This document shows, one piece after another, positions 7,007 through 13,410 of a DNA stretch of 13,705 bases (its first letter is position 1; every line of letters starts with the position of its first letter). The position numbers and the translations under genes were made by a program. Origin of the DNA: DASUPK01 sp036377415 (GTDB lineage: Bacteria > Actinomycetota > Thermoleophilia > Solirubrobacterales > 70-9); NCBI GenBank assembly GCA_036377415.1, contig DASUYK010000077.1:1-13705 (forward strand), given 5' to 3'. The notes under the pieces are model-generated. The model saw only the letters and a list, made by a program, of their open reading frames with translations. It ran no database searches and was not told the DNA's origin.

Positions 7007-7079
7007 GCCCAGGTAGCTCAGTTGGTAGAGCACAGCTCTCGTAAAGCTGCGGTCGCCGGTTCGAGTCCGGCCCTGGGCT
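7007..7079 (+). tRNA. tRNA-Thr (anticodon CGT)
   Basis: A 73-nt cloverleaf can be folded by eye. The acceptor stem GCCCAGG/CCTGGGC (7007-7013 with 7072-7078) is fully paired. The D stem is GCTC/GAGC. The anticodon stem CAGCT/AGCTG surrounds loop CTCGTAA with anticodon CGT at 7040-7042, which reads ACG threonine codons. The T stem GCCGG/CCGGC encloses TTCGAGT. The discriminator base is T7079 and CCA is not encoded. ACG is a plausible frequent codon in such GC-rich DNA. It lies between the hydratase gene and an opposite-strand gene and is not part of a tRNA cluster here. Confidence 0.95.
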
Positions 7080-7112
7080 CTCAGGTCATTCGTGTTGCCC
7101 GGCTTCCGAACG

Positions 7113-7170
7113 CGCGCTCTCGGTGGCAGCGGGGCGAGCCACGGTCGCCTCAGAGACCGGTGAGAGCGCG
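7113..7170. repeat. Inverted repeat downstream of the tRNA, spanning the 3' end of the 7150-8019 gene
   Basis: CGCGCTCTC at 7113-7121 is an exact reverse complement of GAGAGCGCG at 7162-7170, with 40 nt between. A nested pair, GTGGC (7123-7127) and GCCAC (7138-7142), could fold inside. No run of T follows on either strand, so it is not a canonical intrinsic terminator. It may slow or end transcription between the tRNA and the convergent gene, or be chance in GC-rich DNA. Confidence 0.3.
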
Positions 7171-8019
7171 GTAGCGCCCCCCGAGGAACTCGAGGGCGGC
7201 TGCGCGCTGATCCTCGGCTCGGATCAGCTCCGCGTATCCGAGCTCGGCGCCGGTAAAGCCGGTGGCGTTCCAGAGCTCGCCGGAGACCTCCGCCGTCCAC
7301 GGCCCCAGGTAGAGATAGGGCTCCGGGTGGTGCTCGTCACCCGGCGAGGCGCCGATGTTGGCGCGCTGCCCCGCAGGTTCGGAGCCGAGCTCGAAGGCGA
7401 TGTCGAAGTGCTCGGGCCAGATCTGGACCAGCGAGGGGTCGCCGTCCGGCTCGTCGGCGCGCACCTGCTCGAGCACCGAGCAGGCGAAGCCGTAGAAGTC
7501 GCCGAGTGCGCTCGCGGCGGCGGGATCGACGCCCTGCAGCGGCTCGCGGCCCTCCTCGTCGCCTCGCTGGCGGACCAGCTCACCGTGATCGACCCGGACC
7601 TGGCAGTCGGCCCCGTCCTGCTCGAAGAAGGGCGTTCCGAATCCGCCGCGCGTGAAGCGCAGCGCGATCTCGTTCTCGGGCATGCGGGCGGGGGAGACCA
7701 CGGCCTCGGCCACCCTGTGGAGCGCCTCGCGGGTCTCCGCGAACGAGGCGGGAAGGGGCTCCAGGCGCTTCCAGGCACCGAGCCAGCGCTCGGCGCACCA
7801 GGGCGCGAGGTCCGGCTCCTCGGCGGCGATCTGATCCCAGGTGAGGTCGCCCCGGTTGTGGATCGGCGAGACCAGCTTCCGTCCTTCGGGCACCTCTCCG
7901 GGGTCCACCGGATCGTCCGCGTACGGGAACTCGGTGACGGCGGGGGGCGACGGCTCGAGCACGCGAGCCTCGTAGTCGCCGCCGAGCTTGTCCTGTGCCT
8001 CGCCCCTCGGGTCGGCCAT
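7150..8019 (-). CDS. Conserved-looking soluble protein of unknown function (WPEHFD motif)
   Basis: A 289-residue protein that I cannot assign to a named family. The start is ATG 8019: a minus-strand TACCGT ends 7 nt before it, suggesting a leaderless mRNA. The open frame extends upstream to 8439, but that part overlaps the divergent secreted-protein gene and is a shadow. There is no signal peptide or membrane helix, and the protein is acidic. The C-terminal half contains a dense motif, WPEHFDIAFELGSEPA from Trp201 onward, then NIGASPGDEHHPEPYLYLGPW about 20 residues later. The cluster of His, Asp, Glu and aromatic residues looks like a binding or metal site, but this is inference. The N-terminal part includes a TWDQIAAEEPDLAPWC segment and a possible helical region. 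It faces the tRNA at its 3' end and is divergent from the PF03640 gene with a 69-bp gap. An actinobacterial lineage-restricted family is possible. Confidence 0.8.
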   Translation of the reverse strand: MADPRGEAQDKLGGDYEARVLEPSPPAVTEFPYADDPVDPGEVPEGRKLVSPIHNRGDLTWDQIAAEEPDLAPWCAERWLGAWKRLEPLPASFAETREALHRVAEAVVSPARMPENEIALRFTRGGFGTPFFEQDGADCQVRVDHGELVRQRGDEEGREPLQGVDPAAASALGDFYGFACSVLEQVRADEPDGDPSLVQIWPEHFDIAFELGSEPAGQRANIGASPGDEHHPEPYLYLGPWTAEVSGELWNATGFTGAELGYAELIRAEDQRAAALEFLGGRYRALTGL

Positions 8020-8026
8020 CGCGCTC

Positions 8027-8032
8027 ACGGTA
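8027..8032 (-). promoter_or_regulatory. Putative -10 element (TACCGT) for a leaderless mRNA of the 7150-8019 gene
   Basis: TACCGT on the minus strand is followed by exactly 7 nt (GAGCGCG) and then the ATG at 8019. There is no purine-rich ribosome binding site in the gap. The geometry is the same as for the genes starting at 3094 and 12307. Confidence 0.4.
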
Positions 8033-8088
8033 TTGCAGGTGGCGTCGCGTTGCATGTAACGCCGCGGGCACTCGCCGGACAAGACCGC

Positions 8089-8553
8089 ATGCGAGTGAAG
8101 ATCTCGATCGCGGCCGCAGGCGCGGCGGTGGCCGCGTTGGCCGTCGCGGAGAGCGCGGCGATGACCGAACCGGCGGCCTCGCCGGCCGCCAAGAAGCGGC
8201 CGAGTCTGACGATCGTGAAGAGCGACTTCGGCCGGGTGCTCGCCAACGGCCGCGGGCGGGCGCTGTACGTCTTCACCTCGGACGATGGGAAGACGAGCAA
8301 CTGCTACGGGGACTGCGCCCGCGCCTGGCCGCCATACATCGTCAACTCGAAGCCGCGCGCGATCGACCCCGCGAGGCTGGGCCTGGTCGGCACGACGCGG
8401 CGGAGCGACGACCGCCTGCAGGCCACCTACGACGGCCACCCCGTCTACTACTACGTCGGCGACAACGCGCCCGGCGAGGTCCTCTGCCAGGCGATCGAGG
8501 AGTTCGGCGGGATCTGGTACGTGATCAGGGCGAGCGGCAAGGTGGTCCGCTGA
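8089..8553 (+). CDS. Secreted PF03640 (Lipoprotein_15/COG4315) repeat protein
   Basis: A 154-residue exported protein. The N-terminus is MRVK followed by an alanine-rich hydrophobic segment (5-20) and a likely type I cleavage region near AESAA at 20-24; there is no lipobox cysteine. The mature part has the two repeats of the family. The first includes LYVFTSDDGKTSNCYGDCARAWPP, with Cys72 and Cys76 in the typical C-YGDC spacing. The second includes TYDGHPVYYYVGDNAPGEV and FGGIWYVI. Such proteins are found outside the membrane in many actinobacteria and proteobacteria, and their function is unknown. In the second repeat the usual GQG-NGFGG reads CQAIEEFGG, which adds Cys133. ATG 8089 is chosen because it gives a complete signal peptide; GTG 8095 is an alternative. 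No good ribosome binding site is visible. It is divergent from the 7150-8019 gene and convergent with the glycosyltransferase-methyltransferase gene. Confidence 0.9.
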   Translation: MRVKISIAAAGAAVAALAVAESAAMTEPAASPAAKKRPSLTIVKSDFGRVLANGRGRALYVFTSDDGKTSNCYGDCARAWPPYIVNSKPRAIDPARLGLVGTTRRSDDRLQATYDGHPVYYYVGDNAPGEVLCQAIEEFGGIWYVIRASGKVVR

Positions 8554-8565
8554 TCGGCTGATTCT

Positions 8566-8581
8566 CGCGGCGGGGGCCGCG
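8566..8581. terminator. GC-rich hairpin between convergent genes, possible bidirectional terminator
   Basis: CGCGGC (8566-8571) and GCCGCG (8576-8581) form a perfect 6-bp stem around a GGGG loop, 13 bases after the stop of the secreted-protein gene and 14 bases before the end of the opposing gene. Neither strand has a U-rich tail, so it would have to act as a tail-less terminator of the kind proposed for GC-rich actinobacteria. Confidence 0.4.
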
Positions 8582-8594
8582 GGTGCCCTCCTGA

Positions 8595-10223
8595 CTAGAC
8601 TCGGCGCGCGATGTTCCGCCGCTGCGTCGGCGGAGGGCTGACCGAGGAGAGGCTCTCATCCGCCGGAACGGCATCTCCCGGCCTGGGCGCCCTTTCGCCG
8701 ACGTAGCGCTGCTCGCTCGCGCTCAGGATCTGGGAGACGCCCGGCCGCGGCTCGCAGACACAGACGAACTGAAAGGCGAACATCGTCGGCCAGATCCGGC
8801 AGAGGGACGAGGCGATCCGTGTCAGGATCCGCCCGAGTCGCGGGCGCCCGGTGACGATGTTCTCGAACGGGACCGGCACCGGCCGGACCGACGAGATCTC
8901 GTAGCCGCAGTCCCGCAGCGCGTTCGTCAGGCTGGAGCGCGTGAAGAGCCGCTTGTGGGTGACGTCCATGATCCCGCGGTCGGCGTAGGTGAACCGCCCG
9001 AGCAGCAGGTTCGCCCGGATCGCAGCGAAGGCGACGTTCGGGGTCGAGATCAGGAAGGTCGGCCGCACCCGGTAGGCGGGGTGGCGGCTCGAGTTGCGCA
9101 GCCCCATCAGGAAGCGCTCGGGCTCGCTCAGGTGCTCGATCACGTCGAGCAGCAGGACGCAGTCGAAGTCGAACGGGTCGACCGGGACGGGATCGTGATC
9201 CAGATCGGCGCGGAAGAACTGGTCGACGGTGCCGGCCGGCGGCTCGATCAGGTCGACCCCGACGACCTCGGCTCCCATCTGCCTGCACTCACGCGCCACC
9301 GAGCCCGGGCCGCAGCCCAGGTCGAGCACCCGCTTTGGCCGAACCCGGCGCACGGTCTCGAGGGCCAGCCGGTGCGATGAGTAGAGCATCTGGGTCTTGT
9401 CGCGGTAGCGGGTGTGCCCGAGGTCGCGGTAGCGGAGCGAGGTGAACATCCCGAGCTGATGCATCCGGTACCCGAGCGTCGCGCGAAGCACGTTCGCGCC
9501 GTAGCGGACTCCCGAGAAGCCGGCGACGTGTGAGACCTCGTCGGCGTAGCGCGTCGGGATCGGGAACTCGACGATCCGCGATCCGAGGTGCGCCGCCTGG
9601 AGGAGGATCTCGGTATCGAAGTGGAAGTCGTTGGTGTTGAGCTCGAACGGGACGCGGGAGAGGAAGGCGGTCGAGTAGCCCCTGTAGCCGGTGTGATACT
9701 CGCTCAGGCCGAGGCCGGTGAGCGAGTTCTGGATCGTGGTCAGGATCCTGTTTCCCGCCAGCTTGTAGAACGGCATCCCCCCTGCGCGAGCGCCGCCAGG
9801 CTCCGCGATCCGGGATCCGAGGACCACATCCGGATGCTCGCGGCGCCACGTCTCGATGAACTGGGAGAGGAGCTCGGGCGCGTACTGCCCGTCGCCGTGG
9901 AGCAGGATCACGAATTCGTAGCCCCCGTCGACCGCCAGCCTGTATCCCAGCTTCTGGTTGCCGCCGTATCCCTGGTTGACCGGGTTGTGGAGCACGCTCA
10001 GGTTGTCGAGCTCGCGCTCCTCGGCCCAGCCGGCGAGCAGGTCCGCTCCGGCATCCGAGGAGCCGTCGTCGAGGCAGACGAAGTCGACCTCGGGGTCTCG
10101 GAGCACCGCCTCGGGGATCCGCTCGAAGGTCTCGACGACGTGGCGCTCGGCCTCGTAGGCGACGACGGCGACGAGGATCCGGGAGCGCTGCAGGCCCTTT
10201 TCCTCCCTGCGGGTGAACCTCAT
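8595..10223 (-). CDS. Bifunctional family 2 glycosyltransferase-class I methyltransferase fusion
   Basis: A 542-residue protein with two catalytic modules. Residues about 14-250 are a GT-A glycosyltransferase of family 2: VAYEAERHV, nucleotide-binding DDGSSDAG at 52-59, NPVNQGYGGNQKLGYR at 80-95, and HGDGQY at 109-114 where D-G-Q replaces the usual DXD, as in dolichol/polyprenyl-phosphate sugar synthases. Residues about 275-495 are a SAM-dependent methyltransferase: motif I DLGCGPG at 301-307, acidic Asp324 in VVGVDL, and LLDVIEHL at 358-365. A 45-residue hydrophilic tail rich in Pro, Ser and Arg follows. No membrane segment is evident, so it should act on the cytoplasmic face. Its ATG overlaps the stop of the upstream membrane-protein gene as ATGA (10220-10223), and no ribosome binding site is visible, so translation is probably coupled. 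It likely makes and/or methylates a lipid-linked sugar used by that partner (inference). The acceptor and the methylated group are unknown. Confidence 0.9.
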   Translation of the reverse strand: MRFTRREEKGLQRSRILVAVVAYEAERHVVETFERIPEAVLRDPEVDFVCLDDGSSDAGADLLAGWAEERELDNLSVLHNPVNQGYGGNQKLGYRLAVDGGYEFVILLHGDGQYAPELLSQFIETWRREHPDVVLGSRIAEPGGARAGGMPFYKLAGNRILTTIQNSLTGLGLSEYHTGYRGYSTAFLSRVPFELNTNDFHFDTEILLQAAHLGSRIVEFPIPTRYADEVSHVAGFSGVRYGANVLRATLGYRMHQLGMFTSLRYRDLGHTRYRDKTQMLYSSHRLALETVRRVRPKRVLDLGCGPGSVARECRQMGAEVVGVDLIEPPAGTVDQFFRADLDHDPVPVDPFDFDCVLLLDVIEHLSEPERFLMGLRNSSRHPAYRVRPTFLISTPNVAFAAIRANLLLGRFTYADRGIMDVTHKRLFTRSSLTNALRDCGYEISSVRPVPVPFENIVTGRPRLGRILTRIASSLCRIWPTMFAFQFVCVCEPRPGVSQILSASEQRYVGERAPRPGDAVPADESLSSVSPPPTQRRNIARRV

Positions 10224-12307
10224 AGTGATGGAAGTGTGCCGCAGTCGGCTGGGTCGAGCGTGCCGGTCATGCGGAAGACCGTGATTGGCCCGCTGTGCAG
10301 CACGGGCACGGCGTCCTCGCCCCTGGTCCAGCGCGCCTGGATCTCGCGTCTGCCGCCGTAGCGGGGCATCGCCACCACGTAGTCGTAGCCCCCCTCGTTC
10401 ACGGCGGTGCGCCAGTCGCGGCAGTTGGTGAGCTCCCTGAAGCTGTGATCTGAGCCGACCTCGCCGATGAACTGGACGTGGTTCGAGAGGTCCTCGCCGT
10501 AGAGCCCGTACTGGAGGATCCCGGAGGTCCCGATCCGCCGGTCCTCTTGGTCGGAGGCCCAGCGGTACACGGGCACGAGGCTGAGGCTCTTGAAGTACTC
10601 CGGCGCGTCATCGGTGCGGTAGCGGTGCTCGAGGTAGTCCTCGGTGTGTGGCCAGGCCACTCCGACCGAGACGACGAGTGCGGCGGTTCCGACCACGCCC
10701 GCGATCGCTGGGCCGCGCGGGCCGCGACGGGCGATCGCCGTCAGGACCAGCGGAAGCAGGATCACCAACGAGGCGATCAGGATCGCGGCGGCGAGCTGCC
10801 CGCCCCCCTCCCAGAAGGAGGCCTCGCGGCTGGTCGCCACCAGCGCCGCAATCGCAGCGGCCGCGAGTGCGGCCCACCGCGCCCTGGGACCGACGCGCGC
10901 GGATGCCAGGGCGGCGAGCACGAGACCGATCAGGAGCGCGGGCTCGAAGACGCGCAATCCGGCGGTGAACTCCCGGGGCATCCCCTCGGGACCCTCGGCC
11001 GCTGCCGGCGTGAGCAGGTAGAAGAGGAGCGAGATCGCCGCGGCCCCGCCGAGGACCGTGACCATCCGGTAGCGCCGCTGGACGAGGGCGGCGACGATGC
11101 CACAGACCGCGACGGCAATCAGGAGAAACCAGACGGGGCCGATCTGCTCCTCGAGGCCGGGGACGAAGTAGTCGCTCCAGACGGCCCCGTCGAACAGATA
11201 GTGGGCGATGGAGAACGGGTTCTCGCTCAGCTCCTGGTCGGGGCCCGGCAGGTCGAGTGGGCCGATCTCGGACACGTACGGGAACGGATTGCCGGTGTAC
11301 CAGAGATCCCGCAGGTACCAGAACGACCCGGTCGCGAGCAGGGGAAGCCCGAACATCCAAGCCGCACGGACCCGGGCGCCGCGCGCCGCGAAGAGGACCA
11401 CGCCGGCGAACAGCGCGGCCACCGGCCCGAGGAAGCTCAGCTTTCCGCCCAGCGCGAGGCCGGCCGCCAGGCCGGCCACCGCCAGCGCCGCCGGATCGAC
11501 CCCCGCCGCGCTCTCACCGTCGGCCCGCCGGCCTCCGTTGAGGAGGATGGCGGCTGCGACGAGGAGGAAGGTGACCCCGAACTGGTCGGACATCGCCGAG
11601 CCCGCCTGCGTCTCGGCGAACACCGGCAGGTCCAGTGCGAGAGCCGCAGCCACCGCGGTCAGCGGTGCCACCCCGAAGGGTCGGCCGATGCACCACGCGG
11701 CGAGGATCGCGACGGCGAGCCAGACCAGGTTGAGAAACGGGGAGAGGATGTCGCGGTCGAACAGGATCATCCCCATCCCGTGGAAGAGCTCGGAGTTGAC
11801 CGGGTGAAACCAGCTCAGGTAGTCGGGCGAGGCGTAATGAAGCGCGGTGATCGACCCCTCCTGGGCGAACCGCGCCGGATAGGGGAGGTGGTACCAGTTC
11901 TCGTCCCCCTCGTAGAGGCCGACCGAGAAGCTGTGCTCGGCGGCGGTCCCCCAGTGGACCGCGACCACCATGATCACGGCGAGCGCGACGGCGGTCGCGG
12001 CCGGGCCCATCTGCGGCGGCGGGTCGGAACGCTCGCCGCCGAGGAGCGGTCGACCGATCCACGCCATCGCGGCGCCGGCCGCCACGGCGGCAGCCACGAT
12101 CGGAACCGGATCGAGGACCTGAGCCGCTCCCACGGCCTCGAGCGCGAGGAGCAGTGCCGAGACCGTGATCGTCAGCTCCGCGAGGCGGGCGGGGGCGCCG
12201 GTCCACTCCCCCAGGAATCGCGCCCGCAGCCGCGCCGCCCCGTATCCGAGCGACCCCAGGATCAGTGCCAGCTCGCCGACCCCCAACAGGTACCGGCCCA
12301 GATTCAC
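10220..12307 (-). CDS. Polytopic membrane protein, GT-C glycosyltransferase-like
   Basis: A 695-residue integral membrane protein. Helices are evident from residues 6-26, 44-62, 66-86 and 103-119, with many more up to about 570, followed by a soluble domain of about 120 residues. After the fourth helix comes an outer-face segment VGLYEGDENWYHLPYPARF with Asp135-Glu136. An acidic pair in the first large extracytoplasmic loop is typical of GT-C enzymes such as ArnT and PMT, which use polyprenyl-phosphate sugars. Length, topology and the soluble C-terminus fit too, but overall sequence is divergent and I cannot name a family. The start is GTG 12307, placed 7 nt after a TACGCT hexamer, suggesting a leaderless mRNA. 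Its stop overlaps the GT2-methyltransferase start by 4 nt, so the two form an operon and probably one pathway: cytoplasmic synthesis of a lipid-linked sugar, then transfer outside the membrane. Confidence 0.82.
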   Translation of the reverse strand: MNLGRYLLGVGELALILGSLGYGAARLRARFLGEWTGAPARLAELTITVSALLLALEAVGAAQVLDPVPIVAAAVAAGAAMAWIGRPLLGGERSDPPPQMGPAATAVALAVIMVVAVHWGTAAEHSFSVGLYEGDENWYHLPYPARFAQEGSITALHYASPDYLSWFHPVNSELFHGMGMILFDRDILSPFLNLVWLAVAILAAWCIGRPFGVAPLTAVAAALALDLPVFAETQAGSAMSDQFGVTFLLVAAAILLNGGRRADGESAAGVDPAALAVAGLAAGLALGGKLSFLGPVAALFAGVVLFAARGARVRAAWMFGLPLLATGSFWYLRDLWYTGNPFPYVSEIGPLDLPGPDQELSENPFSIAHYLFDGAVWSDYFVPGLEEQIGPVWFLLIAVAVCGIVAALVQRRYRMVTVLGGAAAISLLFYLLTPAAAEGPEGMPREFTAGLRVFEPALLIGLVLAALASARVGPRARWAALAAAAIAALVATSREASFWEGGGQLAAAILIASLVILLPLVLTAIARRGPRGPAIAGVVGTAALVVSVGVAWPHTEDYLEHRYRTDDAPEYFKSLSLVPVYRWASDQEDRRIGTSGILQYGLYGEDLSNHVQFIGEVGSDHSFRELTNCRDWRTAVNEGGYDYVVAMPRYGGRREIQARWTRGEDAVPVLHSGPITVFRMTGTLDPADCGTLPSL

Positions 12308-12314
12308 GCGCGGA

Positions 12315-12320
12315 AGCGTA
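12315..12320 (-). promoter_or_regulatory. Putative -10 element (TACGCT) for a leaderless mRNA of the GT-C-like operon
   Basis: TACGCT on the minus strand is followed by 7 nt (TCCGCGC) and the GTG start at 12307. No ribosome binding site fits in the gap. It forms a divergent pair with the TAGGCT at 12358-12363, with only about 37 bp between the two hexamers. Confidence 0.45.
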
Positions 12321-12357
12321 GGGCCCCGTCTCGGCGCTCGCGGCCGTCCCCAGTCAC

Positions 12358-12363
12358 TAGGCT
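12358..12363 (+). promoter_or_regulatory. Putative -10 element (TAGGCT) for a leaderless mRNA of the LPG_synthase_TM gene
   Basis: TAGGCT is followed by 9 nt (CGCCTCACT) and the GTG start at 12373, with no ribosome binding site. It is the same hexamer as in front of the genes at 3094 and 3011. No -35 is evident. Confidence 0.45.
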
Positions 12364-12372
12364 CGCCTCACT

Positions 12373-13410
12373 GTGACGAGCGACCGGACCGCGACGAGGG
12401 AATCGGCCCGATCCGAGCAGAGCCGGCTGGAACGGGCCGGGGACCTGGCTTCTCGGCTCGGGTCGCTCGATCCCCACGACCCGATCATGCGGAGGGGCCT
12501 CCACATCGCGATCGGGATCGCCGTGCTCCTCGGCGTCGCGCTCGCGGTCTGGGGCACCCTCAACGAGTTCCCCGACGTCGAGTGGCGCTGGCGGCCCGTC
12601 TCGCTGGTGCTGGGCATCGTCGGGACGGCCGCCTTCCTGCTCCTGAACGCCGAGCTCTGGCGGCGGCTCCTGCACGCGCTCGGTCCCGAGCTCCACCCCC
12701 TGCCGGCGAGCACGATCTGGTTCGTCTCCGGGCTCGCCCGGTTCGTCCCGACCAGCCTGCTCACGCCGATGATCCGCACGGCGATGTCCGAGCGGGAGGG
12801 CGTGCCGAAGCGGATCTGCCTGGTGAGCGTGATCTACGAGATCGCCCTGGCCCTCTCCGGCGCGCTGGTGGTCGCGGCGTACTTCATCGTCGATCTTCCC
12901 GACCTCGCCGACGAGCCTGCACGGTTCCTGGCGGTCGGCCTGCCGGTGATCGCGGTGGTCGTCCTTCAGCCGGGAATCTTCCACCGGCTCACCGCCCACG
13001 CGCTGGAGCGGCTCGGGCGCCGCCCGATCCCGAACGCCCTGCCGCCCGGCCGCATTCTCGAGTTCCTCGCCCTTTATGCGGCCGTGTACGTCCTCGCCGG
13101 GTTGAGCACCTACGCGCTCGGGCAGTCGTTCCACCCGATGGGCTCGGACGACATCGTCACCGTGCTCGGCGCCTTCGCGGTCGGGACGACGATCGGGATC
13201 ATCGCCTTCGTCGTCCCGGGCGGCCTGGTCGCCCGGGAGGCGGGCCTGGCGGTCGCCCTCTCGCCGATCATGCCCACCGCTTCGGCGGTCGCGATTGCGG
13301 TCCTGTCCCGGATCGTGCAGATCGCGATGGAGGTGCTGCTGGCGACCCTCACCCAGATCGCGGTGAGGCGCCGCGGCTATCCGGAACTCGATACCTCGCC
13401 GGCGCCCTAG
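12373..13410 (+). CDS. Lysylphosphatidylglycerol synthase TM-domain (UPF0104) flippase-like membrane protein
   Basis: A 345-residue polytopic protein with a charged, hydrophilic N-terminus of about 40 residues and helices near 43-62, 76-94, 148-172, 186-202, 229-251, 262-282 and 303-330. The signature of the LPG_synthase_TM family (PF03706) is present near the end: AFVVPGGLVAREAGLAVAL at 278-296, with an earlier family-like segment FVSGLARFVPTSLLTPMIR at 117-135. The family includes the membrane part of MprF and stand-alone members beside glycosyltransferase genes, where lipid or lipid-linked sugar transport or regulation of a glycosyltransferase is suspected. The catalytic GNAT-like aminoacyl-transfer domain of MprF is absent, so lysyl-PG synthesis is not expected. 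The start is GTG 12373, 9 nt after TAGGCT; the next methionine is residue 39. It is divergent from the GT-C-like operon and overlaps the stop of the opposing dehydrogenase gene. Confidence 0.87.
   Translation: MTSDRTATRESARSEQSRLERAGDLASRLGSLDPHDPIMRRGLHIAIGIAVLLGVALAVWGTLNEFPDVEWRWRPVSLVLGIVGTAAFLLLNAELWRRLLHALGPELHPLPASTIWFVSGLARFVPTSLLTPMIRTAMSEREGVPKRICLVSVIYEIALALSGALVVAAYFIVDLPDLADEPARFLAVGLPVIAVVVLQPGIFHRLTAHALERLGRRPIPNALPPGRILEFLALYAAVYVLAGLSTYALGQSFHPMGSDDIVTVLGAFAVGTTIGIIAFVVPGGLVAREAGLAVALSPIMPTASAVAIAVLSRIVQIAMEVLLATLTQIAVRRRGYPELDTSPAP

Noticed and set aside
6995..7300. A 101-codon minus-strand ORF covering the tRNA.
   Set aside because: Its C-terminus is simply the antisense translation of the tRNA-Thr, a well-known source of spurious proteins, and the rest overlaps the 3' end of the 7150-8019 gene in a different frame.
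8596..8706. TAGACT followed 9 nt later by ATG 8611 and a 31-codon plus-strand ORF, resembling the leaderless pattern.
   Set aside because: The CTAG of the hexamer is the stop codon of the opposing glycosyltransferase-methyltransferase gene, and the ORF is wholly antisense to that gene's tail, so the pattern is probably coincidental.
3945..10740. Repeated GCGATCGC-like octamers, as in HIP1-type repeats.
   Set aside because: They fall mainly in coding frames where Ala-Ile-Ala or similar residues are written with GCG ATC GCN codons, so codon preference explains them.
10478..12376. A 632-codon plus-strand ORF opposite the GT-C-like gene.
   Set aside because: Its Arg/Gly/Glu-rich composition without domains is typical antisense shadow; the minus-strand frame has regular hydrophobic helices and a coupled neighbour.
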